Assembly (NCBI GenBank): GCA_026932235.1
Contig: JAIXKR010000102.1
Coordinates: forward strand, 1 to 64,000
DNA from: Burkholderiales bacterium
GTDB lineage: Bacteria; Pseudomonadota; Gammaproteobacteria; Burkholderiales; Burkholderiaceae_C
Length of the DNA stretch: 64,000 bases
Direction of reading: 5' to 3'
The notes under the pieces: model-generated
Seen by the model: the letters and a program-made list of their open reading frames with translations, nothing else
Database searches by the model: none
Told to the model about the DNA's origin: nothing
Made by a program: the position numbers and the translations under genes
Shown here: piece by piece, positions 37,731-45,716 of the stretch
Numbering within the stretch: position 1 is the stretch's first letter
Layout of the letters: every line of letters begins with the position of its first letter

Positions 37731-38942
37731 TCAGCCACCGGCCTGCGCGGCAGCTTCGTCGTCGATGGCCTTCTGCGCGGCGCGGTAGAAGGCTTCGCGC
37801 GCCCGGCTCGCCACCGGGTCGCGCGCGCCGCCGCCCCAGTCGGCGTTGGAGACGATGACCAGGCGCCGCTTCGGGTCGATGAAGATGCCCTGGCCGAAGA
37901 TGCCGCGGGCGGCGAAGCTGCCGTCGTCGTAGGTCCACCACTGGTAGCCGTAGCCGCGCCCGGGCTCGCCGATGTCGGCCTGCTTGCGCGTGGCCTCGTC
38001 GAGCCAGCCCGCGGGTACGACGGGCCGGCCGTCGATGGTTGCGCCGTCGAGGATGAACTGTCCGAAGCGCGCGTAGTCGCGCGCACCGGCCTGGATGCAG
38101 CAGCCGCTGATCTCCTGTCCCGTCTTGCTCAGCAGCCAGGTCGCCTGCTGCTCGACGCCCAGGTGCTGCCACACCTTCTCCTGCAGGTACTGCGCCAGCG
38201 GCTTGCCGGTGGCGCGCGTGACGAGGATGCCGATCAGGTTCGTCTCGCCGGTGCTGTAGTGCCAGCGCGCGCCCGGCGGCGCCGCGCGCGGCAGCTTGCG
38301 CATGTAGCTCACCAGCGCATCGACGCCGGGCTCCGGCTTGTGGTTGTTGAAGCGCGCGACGTCCGAGGCCGGGTCGGCGTAATCCTCGTTCCACTGCACG
38401 CCCGAGGTCATCGTCAGCAGCTGGCGCACGCTGACCTCGTCGTAGGCCGAGCCCTTCATGTCGGCGATGTAGTCGCTCACCTTGTCGTCCATGCTGCGGA
38501 TGTGTCCGTCGGCCAGGGCCGCGCCGACGAGCGTCGAGGTGAAGGACTTGGCGACCGAAAAACTGGTCCAGCGACCCTGCGCGTCGAAGCCCAGGCCGTA
38601 GCGTTCCAGGCGCAGGCGGCCCTGGTGCAGCACGAGCAGCGTCGCGCTGCGCTGGCCCGCCATGTAGGCGTCGATGTCCAGCGGCAGCGCCAGCGGCGGC
38701 CCCGGCGGCAGCGGCCGCACCGCCGCGCCGGGCTGCGCGACGTGCGCGCGCGCCAGCAGCGGAATGCGGTCGAGCGCACGGAAGGCCGCGTCGCGCTGCG
38801 GCGTGCTCCAGAACAGCAGGTCGCGGTTGGTCGGCAGCGTCGCCAACAGCCCGCGCGTCTCCTTGTCGAGGCTGAACCAGAACGCGACTGCGGCGATCGC
38901 GAGCGCGCCCAGTGCTCCCAGCGCGAGGCGCCGGCGCCTCAT
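37731..38942 (-). CDS. serine hydrolase of the beta-lactamase/PBP family
   Basis: 403 residues, anchored by one N-terminal helix (about 6-24) with the catalytic part outside. The SxxK motif is FSVAKSFTS near residue 131, and the Y-x-N-like motif is HYSTGETN. The third KTG-type motif is replaced by GIFGQGIF. These features match class C beta-lactamase-like (6-aminohexanoate-dimer hydrolase/esterase-type) proteins, not a drug-resistance enzyme as such. Substrate unknown. It lies upstream of the dnr-like gene on the same strand but has no obvious link to denitrification. Confidence 0.85.
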   Translation of the reverse strand: MRRRRLALGALGALAIAAVAFWFSLDKETRGLLATLPTNRDLLFWSTPQRDAAFRALDRIPLLARAHVAQPGAAVRPLPPGPPLALPLDIDAYMAGQRSATLLVLHQGRLRLERYGLGFDAQGRWTSFSVAKSFTSTLVGAALADGHIRSMDDKVSDYIADMKGSAYDEVSVRQLLTMTSGVQWNEDYADPASDVARFNNHKPEPGVDALVSYMRKLPRAAPPGARWHYSTGETNLIGILVTRATGKPLAQYLQEKVWQHLGVEQQATWLLSKTGQEISGCCIQAGARDYARFGQFILDGATIDGRPVVPAGWLDEATRKQADIGEPGRGYGYQWWTYDDGSFAARGIFGQGIFIDPKRRLVIVSNADWGGGARDPVASRAREAFYRAAQKAIDDEAAAQAGG

Positions 38943-39065
38943 CGCGCGTTTCCCGGCGAGGTCGCCGCGGCTTCCATGCTTCCCCGCAGGTCGGTGACTT
39001 CATCGTTCATGCGCCGAGTGTGCCCGATCCGGTGGGGCGGCGCCGAGCGGTTAGTCTTGCAACGC

Positions 39066-40238
39066 ATGCAAGACTCCCAGCCCCTCTACGACCTCGCCCC
39101 GGTGGCGCAGCTGATGCTCGTCGGTGCCGTCATTGCCCTGCTGCCGCTCGTCTGGATCCTCGTGCGTCACCGCGGCGGCACGCGCGGCGACCGCTGGCAG
39201 ATGCTGGCGCGGCTGCTGCTGTTCCTGACCTTCGACCTCGTGCTCTTCGGCGCCTTCACGCGGCTCACCGATTCGGGCCTGGGCTGCCCCGACTGGCCCG
39301 GCTGCTACGGCAACGCCAGCCCGCTGGGGGCGCGCCACGAGATCATCGCCGCCGAGACCGCGATGCCCGGCGGCCCGGTGACGCACGGCAAGGCATGGAT
39401 CGAGATGATCCACCGCTACGCGGCGACCTCGATCGGCGCGCTCATCACGCTGATGATGATCGCCGCGTGGTGGCAGCGCCGGCGCGACCCGCACTCGACG
39501 CTGTCGCCGGCCTGGGCCACCGCGGTCTTCGTCTGGGTCTGCGTGCAGGGCGCCTTCGGCGCCTTGACGGTGACGCTCAAGCTCTATCCGGCGATCGTCA
39601 CGCTGCACCTCCTGGGCGGCTACCTCGGCCTCGTGCTGATCACCGTGCTGGCGCGCGACCGCCAGTTGCCGGCGATCCCGATCCCTGCGGGCTTGCGCCA
39701 TGCCGCCTGGGCGATGCTGGCGCTGCTGTTCATGCAGTCCGCGCTCGGCGGCTGGGTCAGCACCAACTACGCCGTGCTCGCCTGCAGCGAGTTCCCGCGC
39801 TGCCAGGGCTCGTGGTGGCCGCCGATGGACTTCGCGCACGGATTCACGGTGCTGCGCGACCTCGGCTCCACGGCGGCCGGCGACCTGCTGCCGTTCGCGG
39901 CGCTGACCGCGATCCACTACGTGCATCGCCTGGCGGCCTACGCGGTGCTGGCGTGCATGCTGCTGCTGGGGTGGAGCCTGCGTCGCGTCGCCGATCCGTT
40001 CGTCTCGCGCCTGGGCCTGGCGCTGCTGGCGCTGGCGGCGTGGCAACTCGCCAGCGGCCTCTCCAACGTCGTGCTCGGCTGGCCGATGCTGGCGGCGCTG
40101 GCGCACACCGGCGGCGCCGGTGCCGCCATCGTCTGCGTCAGCGCGCTGCTCACGCGAACGCGCGCGGGGCGCGTTGCGGATGCGGCTGCGAGGCTCAGGC
40201 CAGCCGCATCAGCAGGGCCAGCAGCAACGCCGCGCTGA
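39066..40238 (+). CDS. ctaA: heme A synthase CtaA/Cox15
   Basis: 390 residues from the ATG at 39066. Eight membrane helices; oxidises the methyl group of heme O to give heme A. All four conserved heme-ligand histidines are present: H116 (MIHRYAA), H181 (TLHLLGG), H287 (VHRLAAY) and H347 (LAHTGG). Loop cysteine pairs are CPDWPGC (74-80) and CSEFPRC (240-246). The last 44 bases overlap the convergent second CtaA-like gene. Its location beside the CuA/heme-copper genes and ctaB suggests that this reductase uses heme A. Confidence 0.93.
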   Translation: MQDSQPLYDLAPVAQLMLVGAVIALLPLVWILVRHRGGTRGDRWQMLARLLLFLTFDLVLFGAFTRLTDSGLGCPDWPGCYGNASPLGARHEIIAAETAMPGGPVTHGKAWIEMIHRYAATSIGALITLMMIAAWWQRRRDPHSTLSPAWATAVFVWVCVQGAFGALTVTLKLYPAIVTLHLLGGYLGLVLITVLARDRQLPAIPIPAGLRHAAWAMLALLFMQSALGGWVSTNYAVLACSEFPRCQGSWWPPMDFAHGFTVLRDLGSTAAGDLLPFAALTAIHYVHRLAAYAVLACMLLLGWSLRRVADPFVSRLGLALLALAAWQLASGLSNVVLGWPMLAALAHTGGAGAAIVCVSALLTRTRAGRVADAAARLRPAASAGPAATPR

Positions 40239-41112
40239 GGTTGTGCGCCAGCACCTGTCCCAGCGGCCAAGCGGCCGCCGGCAGCAGGCTGCCGGCGAGC
40301 CACTGCAGGGCGAACAGCAGCGCCAGCGCGACGCCGCCCGCACGCCGCCCCGCGCGCCAGAGCGCGCCGATCAGTGCCGCCAGCACGGGCAGCAGGGCAA
40401 GCGCGGCGCCGCGGTGCAAGAGCTGCAACCAGGCCCCGCGTGCCGCGCCGGATTCGGGCGCGACGCCGCGGCTCCAGGGGTCCAGCAGTCGCCAGTTCCA
40501 GTCCACCGCGCCCGCTTGTTGCAGGCAGTGGGCGAATCCTTCGCAGGCCAGCGTCGAACGCGTGGCGCTGAGGAGGGCGCCGAGGGCGATTCCCAGCAGC
40601 AGCAGGAGCAGCGATAGCCGCGCCAGTGCCGTGAGCGCGCCCCCGCCTGCCGGCGCGGGCCAACCCAGGCGCGTCGCGACCGCGAGCATGAGGAAGCCTC
40701 CCAACAGGTTGCCGAGCACCACGGCCGCATGCGTCGATCCCCGCATGGTCGCGCCCAGCAGCGCCAGCGCCAGCGTCAACAGCAGCAGGACCAGCGCGGC
40801 GCTGCCCTCGGCGCGCAGGCGTGGCCGCATCGCCAGCGCCGCGAGGACGAGCAGCACGACCAGCACCAGCACGAGCGAGGCGACGACGCGATGTGCCAGC
40901 CGTGCCAGCGCGATTCCCGCTCCGGCGTCCGCCGTCGCCGTTCCCGCAGCCGCCTGCGCGAAGCACGCCGGCCAAGGCTGGCAATCCAGGCCCGATTGCG
41001 CCAGCCGCATGTAGGCGCTGAGCACGGCCGTCGCCAGCATCAGCGCGGCCACGACGCAGGCCAGCACGCGTATCGCGCGCTGCCGACGGGCAAGAGAGGG
41101 GTCTACGGGCAT
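40195..41112 (-). CDS. second CtaA/Cox15-like protein with one ligand histidine replaced
   Basis: 305 residues from ATG 41112; ATGs at 41124 and 41163 are also possible, and none has a clear ribosome site. Same fold and cysteine pairs as CtaA (CQPWPAC 44-50, CEGFAHC 190-196). Histidines are kept at H74 (LAHRVVA), H233 (LLHRGAA) and H290 (LAHNLSA), but the second position reads VLGNLLGG, so His is replaced by Asn135. That should change one heme site. It may be a regulatory or specialised partner of the first CtaA. Divergent from the heme-copper operon, tail-to-tail overlapping with ctaA. Confidence 0.8.
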   Translation of the reverse strand: MPVDPSLARRQRAIRVLACVVAALMLATAVLSAYMRLAQSGLDCQPWPACFAQAAAGTATADAGAGIALARLAHRVVASLVLVLVVLLVLAALAMRPRLRAEGSAALVLLLLTLALALLGATMRGSTHAAVVLGNLLGGFLMLAVATRLGWPAPAGGGALTALARLSLLLLLLGIALGALLSATRSTLACEGFAHCLQQAGAVDWNWRLLDPWSRGVAPESGAARGAWLQLLHRGAALALLPVLAALIGALWRAGRRAGGVALALLFALQWLAGSLLPAAAWPLGQVLAHNLSAALLLALLMRLA

Positions 41113-41296
41113 CGTCGGCGGCATCGGGCTGTGCGGTGCGCCGATGCTAGCCCGCCGCCTCACCGGGGATGCGATGGGCGCCCAGGGCCGCGCCTACAAC
41201 AGCCGACCGCACGAGGCCATGCGGGGAAACGCGCTGTTGTGCCTGTGGCTCGACGGCGGCGGCGAAGATATCGTTGCCCGACCCAATCGTCATTCC

Positions 41297-41310
41297 TTGA
41301 TCTGGTTCAT
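41297..41310 (+). promoter_or_regulatory. Crp/Fnr (Dnr)-type box upstream of the heme-copper operon
   Basis: TTGATCTGGTTCAT shares TTGATCTGG with the nirS2 box and matches the consensus 5/5 and 3/5 in the two halves. It lies 90-103 bases before the first ATG (41400), in the 287-base gap divergent to the second ctaA-like gene; I see no gene in that gap. It ties this operon to the nirS regulon. Confidence 0.6.
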
Positions 41311-41399
41311 GTCCTACTGTCCAGGTAGGTCAAAGAATGCAACGCAGCGAGGAGGGCGCTCGGGCCCGCCTGCCCGTACGTACGACCGAAGGAGCGGCC

Positions 41400-41561
41400 A
41401 TGTCCACACCCCATCACGACGATCCGAACGAACCCGTGCCCATGATGCAACAGCTGCTCGACAGCCCGTTCATCCTGCTCTTCCTGGGCGTGCTGATCCC
41501 GATGGTTGTCTACAACCTGTGGGGCGTCGTCGAGATCCTTCTTCTGCCCGTCACCCAATAA
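41400..41561 (+). CDS. small single-helix subunit of the heme-copper reductase
   Basis: 53 residues, ATG 41400 with AAGGAG 7 bases upstream. A polar N-terminus (STPHHDDPNEPVPMMQQ) is followed by one membrane helix (SPFILLFLGVLIPMVVYNLW, about 24-43). It resembles in size and position the small subunit IIa of B-family (ba3-type) oxidases, directly upstream of subunits II and I. It is probably a structural subunit. Confidence 0.7.
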   Translation: MSTPHHDDPNEPVPMMQQLLDSPFILLFLGVLIPMVVYNLWGVVEILLLPVTQ

Positions 41562-41585
41562 GCGAAAGCGCAGGAGCAAGTCCAA

Positions 41586-42125
41586 ATGAGCGCCATTCTT
41601 CCGCCCGCCGAGAGGCTCTGGTACAAGCATCCGATCGACCGCGTCGAGGGCACATGGATCACCATCGCGGTGATCTGGTGCCTGATCCTCTTCTTCATGA
41701 TGGTCGGCTGGCACATCTGGGGCAGCCAGAACCTCTCCACCGAGACCTATCGCACCCGGCCCGACCAGTTCATGGCGAAGGTGCAGGAGATGGTCGACAA
41801 GTACACCGTGCGCAAGGAGACCGAGGAGGAGATCCCGGTCGTCGCGCCGCCGGCGGGCTCGGACGTCTACCTGCTCGGCCGCCTCTGGAACTTCTATCCC
41901 ATCCTCGAACTGGAGAAGGGCAAGACCTACCGCCTGCACCTGACGGCGATGGACTACAACCACGGCTTCTCGCTGCAGCCGGCGAACATCAACATCCAGC
42001 TGGTCCCGGGTTTCGAGCACGTCGTCACCGTGACGCCCAACCAATCGGGCACGTACGGACTCGTCTGCAACGAGTTCTGCGGCATCGGCCACCACCGCAT
42101 GGTCAGCCGCATGTACGTGAAGTGA
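41586..42125 (+). CDS. heme-copper reductase subunit II with CuA site
   Basis: 179 residues. One N-terminal membrane helix (about 24-46) and a periplasmic cupredoxin domain with a complete CuA site: His126 (MDYNHGFS), then CNEFCGIGHHRM giving Cys161, Glu163, Cys165, His169 and Met172. It accepts electrons from a soluble carrier, cytochrome c or the cupredoxin at 32735. Short and single-helix like B-family subunit II. AGGAG precedes the start by 9 bases. Part of the plus-strand run 41400-51215. Confidence 0.92.
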   Translation: MSAILPPAERLWYKHPIDRVEGTWITIAVIWCLILFFMMVGWHIWGSQNLSTETYRTRPDQFMAKVQEMVDKYTVRKETEEEIPVVAPPAGSDVYLLGRLWNFYPILELEKGKTYRLHLTAMDYNHGFSLQPANINIQLVPGFEHVVTVTPNQSGTYGLVCNEFCGIGHHRMVSRMYVK

Positions 42126-42135
42126 GGAGAACAAG

Positions 42136-43833
42136 ATGAGCGTTTCGACCACCTACCGTACCTGCCCGCGCTCGGGCCTGCAATTCGAGGCCCAGGCGGA
42201 GAAGCTGATCAAGGCCAACGCCTTCGTCGCCGTGCTCTGGCTGGCCTTCGGCGGCATCCTGGCCATCGGCGTCGTGCTCACGCGCTGGCCGGCCATCCGC
42301 TGGCTCGAGGCCGACACCTTCTACATGGTGCTCACCGCGCACGGCCTGGACATGCTGATCTTCTGGATCATCTTCTTCGAGATCGCCGTCCTCTACTTCT
42401 GTTCATCGACGCTGTTGCGGTGTCGCATCGCCACGCCCAAGATCGCCTGGCTGGCCTTCGTGCTCATGGTCGTCGGCTCGGTGATGAACAACGTCGCGGT
42501 CTTCCGCGGCGCCTCCAGCGTGATGATGACCAGCTACGTGCCGATGATGGCCGAGCCCAGCTTCTACCTGGGCATCATCCTCTTCGCCGTCGGCGCGCTG
42601 ATCGGCTGCTTCGTCTTCTTCGGCACGCTGGTCGTCGCCAAGCGCGAGAAGACCTACGAGGGCTCCATCCCGCTCGTGACCTTCGGCGCGATGACCGCGG
42701 CGATCATCGCCGTCTTCACGCTGCTCTCCGGCGCGATCATCATCATTCCCGCGTGGCTGATGTCGCTGGGGCTGATGAACGTCGACCCGCTGATCTACCG
42801 CACCGTGTGGTGGGCGCTGGGCCACTCCTCGCAGCAGATCAACGTCGCGACGCACGTCTCGGTCTGGTATCTCGTTGCCGCGATCGCGCTCGGCGCCAAG
42901 CCGATGAGCGAGCGCGTCAGCCGCATGGCCTTCCTGCTCTACATCCTCTTCCTGCAGCTGGCCAGTGCGCACCACCTGCTGGCCGACCCGGGCGTGGGCA
43001 CCGCGTGGAAGGTCGTCAACACCAGCTACTTCATGTACGCCGCGGTGCTGGCCTCGATGCTGCACGGCCTGACGGTGCCGGGTGCGATGGAAGTCGCGCA
43101 GCGGCAGAAGGGCTACACCAAGGGCCTGTTCGAGTGGCTGCGAAAGGCGCCGTGGGGCAACCCGACCTTCGCCGGCGTGTTCATCTCGATCATCGGCTTC
43201 GGCTTCCTCGGCGGCATCACCGGCGTGATGATGGGCACCGAGCAGCTCAACCTGATCATCCACAACACCATCTACGTCCCCGGGCACTTCCACGCCACGG
43301 TGGTGGTGGGTACGACGCTGACCTTCATGGCGCTCACCTACTACCTGATCCCGGTGCTGTTCAAGCGCGAGATGATCGCGCCCAAGCTCGCGCTCTGGCA
43401 GATCTACCTGTTCGGCTTCTCGATGTACTTCTTCTGCCTCGTGATGATGGGGGCGGGAACGCTGGGCGTCTCGCGCCGCCACTGGGACATGGCCTTCGAG
43501 GGGGCGGCGCTGGCCTACGAGTGGCCGGGAGCCGCCTACCTGATGATGGGCCTCGTGGGCATCGGCGGCCTGGCGGCGATCTTCGGCGGCATCGCCTTCG
43601 TGTACGTCACCGTCGGTTCGCTGCTGTGGGGCCGCAAGCTCGATGAGGGCAAGGTCAGCGCCGTCGCGACCCCGGTTCCGCGCGCCGCACCGACGGTGGC
43701 GGCGCAGACCTACGGCTCGATGGGCTTCGCGGCGCCGGGGACATTCGCGCTCGCGATGGTCTTCCTGATCGCCTTCGTGCTCTACTACTTCATCAACTGG
43801 AAGTACCTCTCGACCCTGTGGGGCATGAGCTGA
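42136..43833 (+). CDS. heme-copper reductase subunit I without the active-site tyrosine, probable NO reductase
   Basis: 565 residues, about 14 helices. Ligands seen: low-spin heme His69 (TAHGLDM) and His386 of the GHFH pair, high-spin heme His384, CuB histidines His230 (WALGH) and His279-His280 (SAHHLLADPG). In oxygen-reducing A- and B-family enzymes a Tyr stands four residues after the first CuB His; here the sequence is GHSSQQ, so Gln234 is there. No substitute Tyr is placed as in cbb3 enzymes. B-family-like overall (HHLLADPGVG). With a CuA subunit and two nirS genes nearby, NO reduction (eNOR/sNOR-like) is the best reading; oxygen reduction is unlikely. Good AGGAG before the ATG. Confidence 0.85.
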   Translation: MSVSTTYRTCPRSGLQFEAQAEKLIKANAFVAVLWLAFGGILAIGVVLTRWPAIRWLEADTFYMVLTAHGLDMLIFWIIFFEIAVLYFCSSTLLRCRIATPKIAWLAFVLMVVGSVMNNVAVFRGASSVMMTSYVPMMAEPSFYLGIILFAVGALIGCFVFFGTLVVAKREKTYEGSIPLVTFGAMTAAIIAVFTLLSGAIIIIPAWLMSLGLMNVDPLIYRTVWWALGHSSQQINVATHVSVWYLVAAIALGAKPMSERVSRMAFLLYILFLQLASAHHLLADPGVGTAWKVVNTSYFMYAAVLASMLHGLTVPGAMEVAQRQKGYTKGLFEWLRKAPWGNPTFAGVFISIIGFGFLGGITGVMMGTEQLNLIIHNTIYVPGHFHATVVVGTTLTFMALTYYLIPVLFKREMIAPKLALWQIYLFGFSMYFFCLVMMGAGTLGVSRRHWDMAFEGAALAYEWPGAAYLMMGLVGIGGLAAIFGGIAFVYVTVGSLLWGRKLDEGKVSAVATPVPRAAPTVAAQTYGSMGFAAPGTFALAMVFLIAFVLYYFINWKYLSTLWGMS

Positions 43834-43879
43834 AGCCCGCCCCGGCCGCGAACCCGAGACGATCGACCTGGAGGAGGCG

Positions 43880-44809
43880 ATGACACGACCCGACCCGCTC
43901 GCCGAACCCGCATTGGCGACCGGCACCGCGGATGCGGTGCCGCCGCCCGGGGCGCGCTGGCGGACGGTGCTGGGCGTGTTCAAGCTGCGCATCGGCGTGC
44001 TCATCATGCTCACGGCCGTCGCCGGCCTGGCCATCGTCCCCGAGGGCTCGGTCGGAGCCGCCCAGGCGGTCATCCTCGCGCTGTCGGTGCTGGTGGCGTC
44101 GGCGAGCGCAGGGGCGTTCAATCAGTACGTCGAGGCCGACAGCGACCGCCTGATGAAGCGCACCCGCGGGCGCGCGTTCGCCAGCGGCGCCTTGCCGCGC
44201 AGCGGCATGTGGATGGCGGTCATCGTCGGCCTGCTGGTGCTCGCGGTCGGCGCGGCAGCCTGGTGGGTCAACGCCGTCGCGGCCCTCTTCGTGCTGCTGG
44301 GCGCGCTCACCTACGCCATCGTGTATACGGTGGGCCTGAAGCGTCGCACGCCCTGGAACATCGTCATCGGTGGTCTCGCGGGGAGCTTCGCGGTGCTGGC
44401 CGGCGCCGCCGCGGTGGACCCGGCGATAGGGCCGCAGGCGCTGCTGCTGGCACTGGTGCTCTTCCTCTGGACGCCGCCGCACTTCTGGAGCCTGGCGATC
44501 GCCAACGAGGACCAGTACGCGGCGGCCGGCGTGCCGATGCTTCCGGTGGTCGTGGGCCGCGCGCGCGCCGCCCGCATCGTGCACGCCAACGCGATCGCGC
44601 TCGTCGCGGTGTCGCTGGCGCCGCTGGCCTTCGGCGCGGGCTGGGCCTATGCCCTCGGCGCCATGCTCGGGGGCGCGCATTTCCTGCGCAAGACGCGCGT
44701 GCTGGCACGTGATCCGAGGCGCGAGACGGCGATGTCGGCCTTCTTCGCCTCGATGGTTCAGCTCAGTGCCCTCATCGTCGGGGTGCTGCTCGATGCGACC
44801 CTGCGCTGA
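43880..44809 (+). CDS. ctaB: protoheme IX farnesyltransferase (heme O synthase)
   Basis: 309 residues. UbiA-type prenyltransferase with nine helices and two acidic motifs: NQYVEADSDRLMKRT (about 78-92) and the second in IANEDQYAAAGVPMLP. It adds a farnesyl group to heme b. With ctaA nearby it provides heme O and heme A for the reductase at 42136. GGAGGAGG sits four bases before the ATG. Confidence 0.95.
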   Translation: MTRPDPLAEPALATGTADAVPPPGARWRTVLGVFKLRIGVLIMLTAVAGLAIVPEGSVGAAQAVILALSVLVASASAGAFNQYVEADSDRLMKRTRGRAFASGALPRSGMWMAVIVGLLVLAVGAAAWWVNAVAALFVLLGALTYAIVYTVGLKRRTPWNIVIGGLAGSFAVLAGAAAVDPAIGPQALLLALVLFLWTPPHFWSLAIANEDQYAAAGVPMLPVVVGRARAARIVHANAIALVAVSLAPLAFGAGWAYALGAMLGGAHFLRKTRVLARDPRRETAMSAFFASMVQLSALIVGVLLDATLR

Positions 44810-45716
44810 TGCGTCGGGTCGCCGCCCGGCCGGACTGAGACGCAGCCTTGCCGCTGCGCTGCTGGCGCTCGTCGCCGGCACGGCTGCGGCCCAGGACAGC
44901 CCGGGCGCGGCGCCGCGTCAACCCGGCGAAGTGCCTGCGCTCGACGAGAGCGAGGCCTTGCGCCTGTCGCAGGCGGCGATCGGACGCATGGTGCCCGAGA
45001 TGGACCTGCGCGACCGCAACGGCAAGCCGGTGCGCTTGTCCGACTACCGCGGCAAGCCGCTGCTCGTGAGCTTCATCTACACCGGCTGCTTCCAGATCTG
45101 TCCGGCACAGACGCGCGAGCTCTACGAAGCGGTGCGCGGGCTCGACCGCATGCTCGGCGAGAGCCAGTTCAACGTCGTCAGCATCGGCTTCAACCAGCCT
45201 TTCGATTCGCCCGAGGCGATGCGCTCCTTCGCGGCGCAGCATCGCATCGCCCATCGAAACTGGAATTTTCTCAGTCCGACGCGTGCGCAGGTGCCGGAGC
45301 TGACGCGCGACTTCGGCTTCAGCTATGTCGCCACACCCGCGGGATTCGACCACCTGCTGGGGGTAACGGTCGTCGACGCCGAGGGGCGCATCCACAGCCA
45401 GGTGCTCGGGAACAAGCTTCGCGCCGACCAGCTCGGCGTGCCGCTGCGCGAACTCCTGCTCAGGCATGCGCCGACACCGCCGAACGCCTTCGAGGCGCTC
45501 GTCGAGCGTGTGCGCATCCTGTGCACCGTCTACGACGCCGACACCGGCGAGTACCGCTACGACCTCAAGCTGATCCTCGAGATCTTCGGCGGGCTGATGT
45601 TTTTCCTCTCGATGGCGGCCTACTTCCTGCTCGAATGGCATCGGCAACGCCGTCGGCGGCGTGAAGAGCGCCTGGCATGCAGCCTGCCGTCCGCGGTATC
45701 CGGCAACACGGCCTGA
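44793..45716 (+). CDS. SCO1/SenC-type copper chaperone with C-terminal membrane helix
   Basis: 307 residues from ATG 44793, overlapping ctaB by 17 bases. N-terminal signal or anchor (AALLALVAGTAAAQ), thioredoxin-like domain with the copper motif CFQIC (C-x3-C, about 101-105) and the conserved His in GFDHLLGV. Unlike most SCO proteins it has an extra C-terminal helix (LILEIFGGLMFFLSMAAYFL) with a basic tail, so both ends may be in the membrane. It likely builds the CuA site of the subunit II encoded upstream. Confidence 0.88.
   Translation: MRPCADASGRRPAGLRRSLAAALLALVAGTAAAQDSPGAAPRQPGEVPALDESEALRLSQAAIGRMVPEMDLRDRNGKPVRLSDYRGKPLLVSFIYTGCFQICPAQTRELYEAVRGLDRMLGESQFNVVSIGFNQPFDSPEAMRSFAAQHRIAHRNWNFLSPTRAQVPELTRDFGFSYVATPAGFDHLLGVTVVDAEGRIHSQVLGNKLRADQLGVPLRELLLRHAPTPPNAFEALVERVRILCTVYDADTGEYRYDLKLILEIFGGLMFFLSMAAYFLLEWHRQRRRRREERLACSLPSAVSGNTA

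Noticed and set aside
37731..38942. Beta-lactamase resistance gene
   Set aside because: SxxK is present, but the third motif is not KTG-like and the protein is membrane-anchored; it is a general serine hydrolase family member.
36159..39065. Long plus-strand frame upstream of ctaA
   Set aside because: It is antisense or frame-shifted shadow of the propeller, dnr and serine hydrolase genes; only the part from 39066 matches CtaA.
42136..43833. Annotation as an ordinary cytochrome c oxidase subunit I
   Set aside because: The active-site Tyr is replaced by Gln and the context is nitrite/NO metabolism, so oxidase is not the best call.
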